From NCBI GenBank assembly GCA_023301545.1, contig JALZUI010000089.1, positions 1 to 20,591 of the forward strand: 20,591 bases of DNA, given 5' to 3'. The notes below the pieces were generated by a model. That model made no database searches, was not told where the DNA came from, and worked only from the letters and a program-made list of their open reading frames with translations. Position numbers and translations under genes: made by a program. Position 1 is the stretch's first letter; each line of letters opens with the position of its first letter. Source of the DNA: Akkermansiaceae bacterium. GTDB taxonomy: Bacteria > Verrucomicrobiota > Verrucomicrobiia > Verrucomicrobiales > Akkermansiaceae. Below are positions 1-7,089 of this stretch, piece by piece.

Positions 1-344
1 AGGCGACATTCATCCTCGAACTCACCGGATCCCTTATATTTTTCGACAAACTGCTTCAGCGTCTCACGCTCGACTTTCACCCCTTCTGGAACTAGCGCCT
101 TGATCGCCATCATGGCCTCAATCGGACGAGAGAACCCAGGAGTATCAATAAATCGAATCCATTCCTTCCCATCAAAACTGACAGGAAATTCTTGGCACTC
201 GGTAGTCTCCCCTGGAGTCGAGGAAATACGGAGAACTTGATCATCATCAACTTCCAATAAGGTGGCGAGCACAGATGACTTACCAGCATTCACCTTTCCC
301 ACTACCGCAAACCGCGGGGGGGCATTTGTTAAATTATCGATCAT
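1..344 (-). CDS. GTPase, DUF3482-type, N-terminal part (runs off the left edge)
   Basis: This gene reads leftward from an ATG at 344-342 and is cut by the window edge, so about 114 residues are visible. After a short lead the protein has a GTP-binding P-loop, GKVNAGKSS (residues about 16-24). A threonine-rich switch region (STPGETTE) follows, then a G3 motif DTPGF preceded by a beta strand (WIRFI). This is the order expected of a TRAFAC-class small GTPase domain. The spacing and the stretch after DTPGF resemble GTPases that carry a C-terminal DUF3482 domain; that part lies outside the window, so the subfamily name is inference. The ATG overlaps the TGA of the upstream membrane protein gene (ATGA, 341-344), so the two are almost certainly translationally coupled. 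A role with the membrane partner is likely, but the biochemical function is unknown. Confidence 0.8.
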   Translation of the reverse strand, partial: MIDNLTNAPPRFAVVGKVNAGKSSVLATLLEVDDDQVLRISSTPGETTECQEFPVSFDGKEWIRFIDTPGFSRPIEAMMAIKALVPEGVKVERETLKQFVEKYKGSGEFEDECR

Positions 345-1759
345 ATTACAGAACTTGGGTTGTAGGCGATGACCTCAGCCTCGCCATCATTGAGCTCAAC
401 TACAAAGTGCTCCCACTGCTCCAGCTCATTAGCATCAGGGGCCTGGGTCACTCCGTCCTTTGGCAAGCCTAGAACGAGGTAGAAAATGTGTAAATCTCCG
501 ATATATTCACGGAGCTTGTTATGCAACGGGGTCAGCTGCTTGGGCGAAAGACTCCACGACTCAACCAGCATCACCACTCCGCGCTTCGCTTCTTTTAGAG
601 AGGCAAAGGCCTCCTCCTTTTGATCGTCATTTAGCACCCCCGCCGTAAAACGCTGAGTTGGATTCACCCGCACATGCTGTAGGAGGAAGGGGCGCAGTTC
701 CGCCGTCTCAACTTCCGTTCCACCGACATCGATCAAGACCACTCCGTCACTTGGGTTATGCACTTGTACTGCTGAATTCACCCGAGGAGTCAACTTTCGC
801 CACAGCTCGCGGTGGCGCTTTTCCATAAAGCTCAGGCGCTTCAATTCGCGCTTTTCACGGAGAGCACAAAAGCCCGTCATCAGCAGTCTTGGTAAAAAGG
901 CCCATAAGAACAGCGCCATAAAGAAAAAGGAATACCACGGCCTCGCCTCACCCGCTGGATTGAGCTTCCCGGTTTGCAGCTGCGTATTCAGCATTTGCTC
1001 CTGCGTTGGTAGCCAGTCAGGGAACAACGCCGACCACGGACTCGCCACCGCACCCGTCACTCGAGTAAGCTGAGGCAGACCAAACTCATTAATCGTAGTC
1101 GCCCAGAAAAAGTTAATTTCTAAAAAGAGGAGAATCGCGAGGAAACTGGCCAAAATCCCGATATTAAAGGCCACCGCGCCCCATTGCGTAATCCGTGCCA
1201 CACGCCAGCTCAGGATCGAGCGATAAGCCGAACCTGCACGGTACAACTCATTCCAACCTTTTGATCCTTCCTTGCCCGCGATTCGCTTAATCACCTGCGC
1301 CATCAGCTCCTCTACAAACGTAAATTTCCGCGTATTATTACGGATCACCACCCAACTAATCAGAGCCAATACCAAGAACACAAACTGCCCCCCTATCGGC
1401 ACGGCTAAAAGCTTCCAGACATTATACGCCTTCCCTTCCGTTACCCCGATTTTCTCTACCAGGCTCCCCATCAGACTCGCGCCTAGTACTAGGGAAACAA
1501 TCACTACGACTAACTGGATTAAGCCCAGTGACAAACGCAACCGCTGCCCCGCCTCATCCTTAGACGCATTAGCGCGCTGATGCTTCATCGCCGAGTCATA
1601 CCAAACCCGCAAGCCCGTACGGCGTTGCTCAGATTCAGACTTCGTCCCAATCTCTTTCAGCGCCAGCGCAACCGCCTCTCGCTCCTCATCACGAACTTCC
1701 GCCTCCTTAAGGAGAACCTCAAAATTCGCAAGCTCTGCTAATGTCCATGACTTTGCCAT
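341..1759 (-). CDS. Four-helix membrane protein, DUF2868-like, partner of the GTPase
   Basis: A 472-residue protein. Residues 1-70 form a charged, probably helical N-terminus rich in Glu, Lys and Arg. Four hydrophobic segments follow at about 76-100, 114-139, 194-220 and 275-297. A soluble C-terminal domain (about 300-472) contains strand-like hydrophobic blocks such as GVVLIDVGG and GVVMLVESW. This layout, and its place directly upstream of a GTPase with a 4-base ATGA overlap, match the DUF2868 family, whose genes usually precede a DUF3482 GTPase gene. The family assignment comes from architecture and context, not from a profile search. No catalytic motif is visible. The C-terminal domain probably lies in the cytoplasm and could bind the GTPase. 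No clear ribosome binding site precedes the ATG at 1759; an out-of-frame ATG lies 16 bases upstream of it. Function unknown. Confidence 0.75.
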   Translation of the reverse strand: MAKSWTLAELANFEVLLKEAEVRDEEREAVALALKEIGTKSESEQRRTGLRVWYDSAMKHQRANASKDEAGQRLRLSLGLIQLVVVIVSLVLGASLMGSLVEKIGVTEGKAYNVWKLLAVPIGGQFVFLVLALISWVVIRNNTRKFTFVEELMAQVIKRIAGKEGSKGWNELYRAGSAYRSILSWRVARITQWGAVAFNIGILASFLAILLFLEINFFWATTINEFGLPQLTRVTGAVASPWSALFPDWLPTQEQMLNTQLQTGKLNPAGEARPWYSFFFMALFLWAFLPRLLMTGFCALREKRELKRLSFMEKRHRELWRKLTPRVNSAVQVHNPSDGVVLIDVGGTEVETAELRPFLLQHVRVNPTQRFTAGVLNDDQKEEAFASLKEAKRGVVMLVESWSLSPKQLTPLHNKLREYIGDLHIFYLVLGLPKDGVTQAPDANELEQWEHFVVELNDGEAEVIAYNPSSVI

Positions 1760-2131
1760 TCGTATATTTTGACATATTAAAGCCTCTTCTCGTCACTTGA
1801 AAAGCGTTAATACACACCATTTAACCAACCCGTTCAGAATCTAAATTTTTCCCGCTATTGAACCAGTAACAATAAGATTATCCAAGATGAGTCGCCTCGA
1901 CCTTCAAAACGACAGGCAATAACCGCAACTTAACCTCATGCATCCAACACTATAACTCCCAGCGCATAACAAAGACAAACTAGCTAGAACCTGACTTCCT
2001 TACATTCTAGCTCTCAAGGCGGTTACCCCAGTAATTTGCGCTATAATTCCAGCCACCGCAGCTATCCCCCTTTAATCAGAACTACTGCTTTTCATCCGCG
2101 TCTTTAATTTGATTGCTACTTTTTAAAAGGT
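1760..2131. other. Divergent intergenic region, 372 bp, no gene seen
   Basis: This stretch separates the leftward DUF2868 gene from the rightward PEP-CTERM gene. I find no convincing reading frame, tRNA-like fold or strong hairpin. It is A/C-rich on the plus strand and should hold the promoters for both flanking genes. The only promoter-like element I can point to is a perfect TATAAT at 2042-2047. Confidence 0.6.
2042..2047 (+). promoter_or_regulatory. Possible -10 box for the PEP-CTERM gene
   Basis: TATAAT lies 84 bases before the first ATG of the PEP-CTERM gene. There is no good TTGACA-like hexamer at 16-18 bases upstream (the sequence there is GC-rich, around GGCGGTTACC), so this is a weak call resting on the -10 match alone. 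Confidence 0.25.
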
Positions 2132-3013
2132 ATGTTTTTTAAAAAGATGAAAAAATCCCTACTCATAAAAACAACTCTACTCCTTTCGAGTATGTTAAGC
2201 TTTACAGCTAATGCTGCAACCTTTGCAAGTTTCCCGAATGGTGTAGATACTGACTCATCGATAGATCCCCTCTACATAGAAGGCACGGGCTCAGGCGGTG
2301 GAACCGTAGGAGCTATTTACGACTTAGGCCTTGTTGGCACGACAGTCGACGGAGCAAATATTTACGGACAGACGACGATCAACGGCTTGTCGGATATCGA
2401 AATCTCAGATAATAGCTCTGGAGTTTTCCAAGACCCTGAAGGTCGTTCAAGACTCGGTTTTGGTATCAATGGCCTAGGAGATAACCCGACTATTGCTTTT
2501 TCGGTCTCTTTTTTCTCTGATGCTAATTTGACCTCCGCCTTGTCTCTTGCGAACCTTACTGTTAGGATCTCGGATATTGATTCAGATAATGGAGATGATT
2601 TTTCGGAGTTTGTTGGTATTAATAGTGCCCAGCTTAATGGGCCAACAACGGAATTAGGCAGCTTTCTCACTGAAGGTTCATTTGCTTCAGGAGGTAGTAC
2701 ATTCACAACGGCTACCCTAGGACTTAATGGTGACGGCAGTGCGCAAACAGAGACTAGTTTTACCGATATCGGAAATGCACCTACTGGACTTAATACAGGT
2801 ATAGCTGCTGATCATAGTGTAACTTTTGGCCTAGCCGATAGAAGCTCTTTTGACTTCATAATAGGCATAGCTGGTAGTGAGCCCTTAGAGGCTGGAAACC
2901 GAGGCGTTAACCTTAACTTCGGATCTGTTAGTCCAGCCTTAGTTCCTGAGCCAAGCTCAGCTTTACTCGTAGGTTTAGGTCTAACTATCTTTGGTGCTCG
3001 CCGCCGTAGGTAA
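2132..3013 (+). CDS. PEP-CTERM sorting-signal exported protein
   Basis: A 293-residue exported protein with two sorting signals. The N-terminus is a classic signal peptide: a Lys-rich start, a hydrophobic core and an ANA cleavage site near residue 28. The C-terminus has the PEP-CTERM tripartite signal: VPEP at 271-274, a hydrophobic helix of about 14 residues, then four arginines at the very end. Proteins with this tail are processed by an exosortase and end up at the cell surface or in the exopolysaccharide matrix. The body is rich in Gly, Ser, Thr, Asn and Asp, low in Lys and Cys, and looks like a beta-rich secreted domain; I do not recognise a family in it. Two starts are possible: ATG 2132 (AAAGG only one base away) or ATG 2147, which begins MKKSLL and gives a cleaner signal peptide. 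No exosortase gene lies in this window, so the enzyme must be encoded elsewhere. Confidence 0.85.
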   Translation: MFFKKMKKSLLIKTTLLLSSMLSFTANAATFASFPNGVDTDSSIDPLYIEGTGSGGGTVGAIYDLGLVGTTVDGANIYGQTTINGLSDIEISDNSSGVFQDPEGRSRLGFGINGLGDNPTIAFSVSFFSDANLTSALSLANLTVRISDIDSDNGDDFSEFVGINSAQLNGPTTELGSFLTEGSFASGGSTFTTATLGLNGDGSAQTETSFTDIGNAPTGLNTGIAADHSVTFGLADRSSFDFIIGIAGSEPLEAGNRGVNLNFGSVSPALVPEPSSALLVGLGLTIFGARRRR

Positions 3014-3018
3014 TAGAC

Positions 3019-3034
3019 AAGATCTAGAGATCTT
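3019..3034. repeat. Perfect 7-bp inverted repeat just after the PEP-CTERM stop
   Basis: AAGATCT, two bases (AG), AGATCTT. It begins 5 bases after the stop codon of the PEP-CTERM gene. There is no following T-run, and a 2-base loop is too tight for a normal terminator. It may be a weak 3' hairpin, a binding site or chance. Confidence 0.4.
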
Positions 3035-3110
3035 AGAAATGTATTTAGAAGCTTCGCTCAGAAACTTTTTGAGAGGTCCCGCAATAGCTTTAGAGTTGCA
3101 GAGCAGTACG

Positions 3111-3126
3111 TCGGTAAAATTACCGA
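3111..3126. repeat. Perfect 7-bp inverted repeat in the convergent gap
   Basis: TCGGTAA, AA, TTACCGA. It lies between the PEP-CTERM gene and the convergent ACP-like gene. As RNA it would form a 5-bp stem with an AT loop. It has no T-run on either strand, so a terminator role is only possible, not shown. Confidence 0.4.
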
Positions 3127-3180
3127 ATTATACCAAATTGCTCTTGCTACTCCCCGTTGCTAAACCAATCGGAAAAAGTT

Positions 3181-3732
3181 CTAATCTACACCAAGATCCC
3201 GCACAAACTCGTCATCATCCGAAAACTTCTTAATCCCCAGCTGATCCCTTATAATCTGCCTAACGACTTCACGCACCTCATCGCGAGACCAACTCTTATC
3301 AGAAACCAAGACCTCTGATTGCTGAAAAACAGCCATAGTCACGAGATCACTAACTTTAGTCGGAGTAAATAACCACCCCCTACCAAATCGCAAATCAGGA
3401 AGATCATGGAGAAAAGATTGCGAGCGGAACGCCTCCCAATTTTCTTTACGATTAGCCCTTGGGAACAAGCTTGAGACCGAAGTCTTCAAGCGCACTGCAG
3501 ATCGGGGCGCACCAAGAATTCCCATCAGATCAGCTCGTACTAAATGGAATGCTCTCTGAGTAATACAGGGTCTTCTCTCTGCTGAGGCTCCTACTGCCTG
3601 TTGAACATGCGCAATCAACATCGCAGGAGTAATCATCCCTTCAACATCTCCATCAGAGATCGCTATCCCGAAGGCCGTCTCAACGGACATAACTAGTTCT
3701 ACAGAATCGAGCCCCATAATTTTATTAAGCAT
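3181..3732 (-). CDS. Acyl-carrier-protein-like protein with permuted helices, lacking the prosthetic serine
   Basis: A 183-residue protein in which I see three ACP-like parts. Residues 6-47 match ACP helices II-IV: GLDSVELVMSVETAFGI corresponds to E. coli ACP from Ser36 onward. Residues about 60-140 look like a worn-out ACP unit: helix I-like RADLMGILG, loop, helix II-like NWEAF, then a helix IV-like SDLVTMAV. Residues 150-183 match ACP helix I and loop, ending in FVRDLGVD, which in E. coli ACP (FVEDLGAD) comes just before Ser36. In this alignment Ser10 falls on ACP Thr39 and Gly7 on Ser36, so there is no phosphopantetheine site. GGGAG sits 3 bases before the ATG at 3732, and an in-frame stop lies farther upstream. 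I recall similar short proteins annotated as acyl carrier proteins in Verrucomicrobiota and Planctomycetota, so a conserved family is likely. Its function is unknown. The neighbours are not fatty-acid genes. Confidence 0.7.
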   Translation of the reverse strand: MLNKIMGLDSVELVMSVETAFGIAISDGDVEGMITPAMLIAHVQQAVGASAERRPCITQRAFHLVRADLMGILGAPRSAVRLKTSVSSLFPRANRKENWEAFRSQSFLHDLPDLRFGRGWLFTPTKVSDLVTMAVFQQSEVLVSDKSWSRDEVREVVRQIIRDQLGIKKFSDDDEFVRDLGVD

Positions 3733-3794
3733 ATTCTCCCGCCCTAAAAAACTTTACCTAAAAACACACCCGCAGGGTTAGTTATTACGACTTT

Positions 3795-4280
3795 TTACCC
3801 ATGTTTTGTAAGTACGCACCCAGCCATCTTGTCGTGTAATGTCTGCTTGCGCTCTGTCCAAAGCATCATGAAATATCCTATTAATAGAATAATTGATGAT
3901 ATCCACTTTCCAAAGTGCCTGCCTGTTGCTTTACCGAAACTAATTCTGTCTCCATTAAGGTCAGATACTTTAATTTTCATCAGCTGTTTTCCCCATGTTG
4001 CTTGCTTATCTGAGGACTCCAGTAAAGCCCCGTATAACCAACCAATAATCAACCCTATGATATTTCCAGCGATTTCAAAACCTTCTGTAACTTCCGTTGA
4101 AACACCCATAATTAAACCTATGACAAACCCCGCAACGCCTCCCATTATTGCCGTAATTATTCCATCTACTAAGGACGCACAGAATCTATGCCAAAAACTA
4201 GCATATGGATTTAAAGCGTTAGTAACATTATCGGTTAACGGGGCGGAAACTTGTGTGTCGTGTAAATTAGTTTGGCTCAT
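3795..4280 (-). CDS. RDD family membrane protein
   Basis: A 161-residue integral membrane protein. It has the RDD signature: Arg32 and Asp39 at the start of the first hydrophobic segment (HRFCASLVDG), and a later conserved block TWGKQLMKIKV (95-105). A C-terminal HDKMAGCVLTK motif (149-159) follows. Hydrophobic segments lie at about 38-60, 69-87 and 126-142. The first 25 residues are polar and lack a signal peptide. RDD proteins are widespread and mostly uncharacterised; a few have been linked to ion or proton exchange, but nothing here fixes a substrate. A run of eight A bases precedes the ATG and no Shine-Dalgarno is visible. It lies 62 bases upstream of the ACP-like gene on the same strand and could be co-transcribed with it, though no functional link is evident. 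Confidence 0.85.
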   Translation of the reverse strand: MSQTNLHDTQVSAPLTDNVTNALNPYASFWHRFCASLVDGIITAIMGGVAGFVIGLIMGVSTEVTEGFEIAGNIIGLIIGWLYGALLESSDKQATWGKQLMKIKVSDLNGDRISFGKATGRHFGKWISSIILLIGYFMMLWTERKQTLHDKMAGCVLTKHG

Positions 4281-4426
4281 ATTTTTTTTGGGATAACAAT
4301 ATTAGATCACTCACCCGCGCTGATATTCGCACTTCGCTTAGTTAGCTGGTTGTAATGTGTTAATCTCGTGTGTTGTGCCTCATAGTACTGAGAATCAATT
4401 TGCGTTCAAGCGGAAAAAATCGTCCA

Positions 4427-5089
4427 TTAAAACGGAGCTTCGCTGGTAATTTCTATGGGGTCGCCTGTCATGGGGTGGGCGAACTTGATGTAGCGGGCGT
4501 GTAGGAGGAGGCGTGGGGAGCGTGCTAGGGCTTTGTCATGGGCGTAGAGGTCGCAGCCTAGGATTGGGTGTCCGATTTCGCGGGTATGAATACGGAGCTG
4601 GTGAGAGCGGCCTGTAATAGGAAGCAGGCGTAGACGGGTGGAGTTATTTTCGACATCACGGCTAATAACCTCCCACTTTGTCAGAGAAGGCTTCCCTGTT
4701 TCGTAGCAGACCATTTGGCGTGGGCGATTGGGCCAGTCGACAATGATGGGGAGATCAATCTCACCCGTATCTTGTTCAACGATGCCGTAAACTTCCGCGA
4801 TGTATTCCTTATCCACTACGCGGTCTTGGAACTGCTTTTGGATCCGTTTGAGCGCCTCCTTATGTAAGGCCACGGTCATGATTCCAGAGGTATCGAGATC
4901 TAAGCGATGCGCCGCCATGGCCTCTGGAGCTTCCTCTTGGTAGCGGCTCTGCACGCTATCGTAATTATCAGGCAAGCGCCCTGGAACGCTCAGAAAAAAC
5001 TCTGGTTTATTAACGATCACCAGATCTTCATCCCTATACAACTCCTCTAAGTCTCCTTCAAATTTCGGTAAAACATCAATCGACGCCAT
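4427..5089 (-). CDS. rluA: RluA-type dual-specificity rRNA/tRNA pseudouridine synthase
   Basis: Converts uridine to pseudouridine in RNA. It has the RluA-family catalytic motif HRLDLDTSG with catalytic Asp64 (numbering from the chosen ATG). Blocks typical of E. coli RluA itself appear in the right order: VNKP and LSVPGRL near the N-terminus, LPIIVDWPNRPRQMVCYETGKP in the middle, ITGRSHQLRIH, GHPILG, and RLLLHA near the end. This close match favours RluA (23S rRNA U746 and tRNA U32 in E. coli) over RluB/C/D; the site specificity here is inference. The frame is open to a TTG at 5122. I prefer the ATG at 5089, which gives 220 residues, the same as E. coli RluA within one residue, and is preceded by AAGG. 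No S4 domain is present, as expected for RluA. It is divergent from the SulP gene across 137 bases. Confidence 0.9.
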   Translation of the reverse strand: MASIDVLPKFEGDLEELYRDEDLVIVNKPEFFLSVPGRLPDNYDSVQSRYQEEAPEAMAAHRLDLDTSGIMTVALHKEALKRIQKQFQDRVVDKEYIAEVYGIVEQDTGEIDLPIIVDWPNRPRQMVCYETGKPSLTKWEVISRDVENNSTRLRLLPITGRSHQLRIHTREIGHPILGCDLYAHDKALARSPRLLLHARYIKFAHPMTGDPIEITSEAPF

Positions 5090-5226
5090 ACCTTGAAATA
5101 AGCGCTCCCGAGTTTTGGGCAAGGTTTTTCGGCGGGAGATTTTCGTCGATTTTTTACTGTTTTATCACGCGTGCCCCTGTACACTCCTCACAGCCCCTCC
5201 CCTCAAGGAACCCGCGATAAAACTCC

Positions 5227-7077
5227 ATGGAAGCGATCAAAAAATACTTACGCCACGTCTGGGCTGGAATGGTTCGATTTTTCGGTGAAAAACCGCTCGA
5301 TCCTTTGATGATCCGTCATTCCTTAAAGGAAATGACTCCCTCCTCCCTTCGCGCTGATGCACAAGCAGGGTTCAACGTCTTCCTCCTTACCATTCCTCAG
5401 GGCATGGCCTATGCCGCCATTGCGGACATGCCTATTGTCGCCGGAATCCTGAGTAGTATCGCTGCTGCTCTCGTGGCCCCTCTGTTCTCTAGTTCGCGCT
5501 TCACCAGCATCGGCCCGACAAACGCTACGTCCTTGATGTTGTTCAGTTTCTTTGCGGTTTCGGGTATTCCTCCAGAGCAAAAGGTCATCATCGTCCCCTT
5601 ATTGATTCTCATGGTGGGAATAATTTGCGTTATCGGAGCCTTCTTTAAGTTCGCCGAGCTCCTCCAATTTGTTAGCCGAAGCGTGCTCGTCGGGTACATA
5701 ACTGGAGCAGCCACTCTGATTATGGCAAACCAGTTCAAACACGTTCTGGGAATTGCAGATCAGCTCGAACCCACCACCAGCTTTATTGGCCTCCTCTTAG
5801 AAACAGGCCGCAACCTCATACACACCTCATGGCAGCCCGTCGCCATCGGCATCACCTGTATCGCGCTCTATTTCACCCTTAAGAACAAGTTACCCAAGCT
5901 CCCGGCCTTTGGCTTAACGCTCATTCTCATCAGTATGCTCAGTTTCGCCATCAAGAGCTTCTTCCCCGCCCTTGGTTTTGCGGAAATCGCGTGGTTTGGT
6001 GATATTGAGCTCTCGGCCCTCGCTCCGACTATCCCTTGGCAAGTGAATGACATCTGGGACACGGCGGTGCCTCTGCTTCCTATTGCCTGCGCCCTCGCCT
6101 TCCTAGCCTCCCTGGAGAACACCGTCATGAGTAAAAGCCTCGCAACACAGAGCGGAACGCAGACTGATGTCAACCAAGACATGCTCTCTCTAGGAATCTC
6201 CAACATCACGAGTTCATTCTTCGGCAGCATGCCTGTTTCGGGTTCTCTCACTCGCTCAGCGCTGAACTTTTCCTCCGGCGCTAAGTCAGGGATTTCTAGC
6301 TGGATTTGTGGGATCTTCTGTCTCATCGGGGTCTTCGTCCTCGCTAAGTTTGGTCTGGTCTCCAAAATCCCTAAGGCCTGTCTCGCGGCCCTCGTTATTT
6401 CAGTCGCCATTTCCCTCATCAATTGGAAAAATATCCGAGTCTGTCTGCAATCTACCTCTGACGACGCCATCGTAATCATCTCCACCTGCTTTGCGACCCT
6501 CCTCCTCCCGCTGCATATCGCCATCTTCCTCGGGGTTATTCTCTCCATCATCCTCTTCCTCCGCAAGGCTTCACGCCCCGTGATGCAAGAGTATGAATTC
6601 ACGGAAGAAGGAGAACTCCGCGCACGGGATCTAAACAAGCAACGAACCAACCCTCGAATCTCGATTGTACAAGTTGAAGGGTCCCTCTATTTCGGTGCCG
6701 CCGAGCTCTTCCGTGCACAAATCCAGAGCGTGGCGCAAGACCCCAATATTCGCGCCGTTGTCCTCCGCATGAAAAACGCGCGTCACCTGGACGCCACCAG
6801 CGTACTCGCCCTCACTGAGCTCATCAAGTTCGCCCGCAAGAGTGATTGCCATGTCCTCATATCAGGCATGACCAAGGATGTGTACAAGCTCCTGAAGCGC
6901 TCGGGCGTCGTCGAAACGATTCAAGCTGGTTGTAATAAAATGGAAGGAGAGACCAACATCTTCATGCACCTTCCGAGTAATCCTAACATCTCCACCAGAG
7001 ACGCCCTAATCCGGGCGCAAAGCCTCCTCGGAACACAAGAGGCGGACATTAAGCTCTTTATGCAGGATAAGAAGTAA
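5227..7077 (+). CDS. SulP family anion transporter with C-terminal STAS domain
   Basis: A 616-residue inner-membrane transporter of the SLC26/SulP type. Residues 40-450 hold about 10-12 hydrophobic helices, including the first-helix motif TIPQGMAYA (55-63), SIGPTNATS (94-102), the NQDMLSLGISNI block (316-327) and GSMPVSGSLTRSALN (333-347). A cytoplasmic STAS domain covers about 476-590, with SLYFGAAELF and LDATSVLALTEL as its typical strand and helix. Family members carry sulfate, bicarbonate, C4-dicarboxylates or other anions; the substrate cannot be read from sequence here. No carbonic anhydrase or sulfur-assimilation gene sits beside it to give a clue. The ATG at 5227 has no close Shine-Dalgarno; AAGGAA lies 16 bases away. 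The stop codon is only 2 bases from the stop of the convergent thiE gene. Confidence 0.92.
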   Translation: MEAIKKYLRHVWAGMVRFFGEKPLDPLMIRHSLKEMTPSSLRADAQAGFNVFLLTIPQGMAYAAIADMPIVAGILSSIAAALVAPLFSSSRFTSIGPTNATSLMLFSFFAVSGIPPEQKVIIVPLLILMVGIICVIGAFFKFAELLQFVSRSVLVGYITGAATLIMANQFKHVLGIADQLEPTTSFIGLLLETGRNLIHTSWQPVAIGITCIALYFTLKNKLPKLPAFGLTLILISMLSFAIKSFFPALGFAEIAWFGDIELSALAPTIPWQVNDIWDTAVPLLPIACALAFLASLENTVMSKSLATQSGTQTDVNQDMLSLGISNITSSFFGSMPVSGSLTRSALNFSSGAKSGISSWICGIFCLIGVFVLAKFGLVSKIPKACLAALVISVAISLINWKNIRVCLQSTSDDAIVIISTCFATLLLPLHIAIFLGVILSIILFLRKASRPVMQEYEFTEEGELRARDLNKQRTNPRISIVQVEGSLYFGAAELFRAQIQSVAQDPNIRAVVLRMKNARHLDATSVLALTELIKFARKSDCHVLISGMTKDVYKLLKRSGVVETIQAGCNKMEGETNIFMHLPSNPNISTRDALIRAQSLLGTQEADIKLFMQDKK

Positions 7078-7089
7078 CCCTAATTAGGG
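7078..7089. repeat. 12-bp perfect palindrome at the sulP/thiE junction
   Basis: CCCTAATTAGGG fills the gap between two convergent genes and includes the stop codon of thiE. As RNA it would give a 3-5 bp stem with an AT-rich loop on either strand. It is too short for a strong terminator and may be chance. Confidence 0.35.

Noticed and set aside
1760..2131. A tRNA or riboswitch in the long intergenic region
   Set aside because: I found no T-loop sequence GTTCGAATC-like, no acceptor pairing and no known riboswitch core on either strand.
2991..3233. 80-residue plus-strand frame after the PEP-CTERM gene
   Set aside because: It overlaps the end of one gene and the end of another, has no start signal and no recognisable sequence.
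3181..3732. Ser10 of the ACP-like protein (in GLDSVEL) as the phosphopantetheine site
   Set aside because: Alignment with E. coli ACP (SLDTVELVM) puts Ser10 on Thr39; the true attachment position is Gly7.
5090..5122. TTG start for rluA that adds 11 residues
   Set aside because: No ribosome site before it, and the ATG at 5089 gives the family length with AAGG just upstream.
5868..6650. 260-residue open frame antisense to the SulP gene
   Set aside because: It is a shadow of a GC-containing membrane-protein gene; the sequence is Arg/Met-rich, has no known motif, and the sense frame is a clear SulP transporter.
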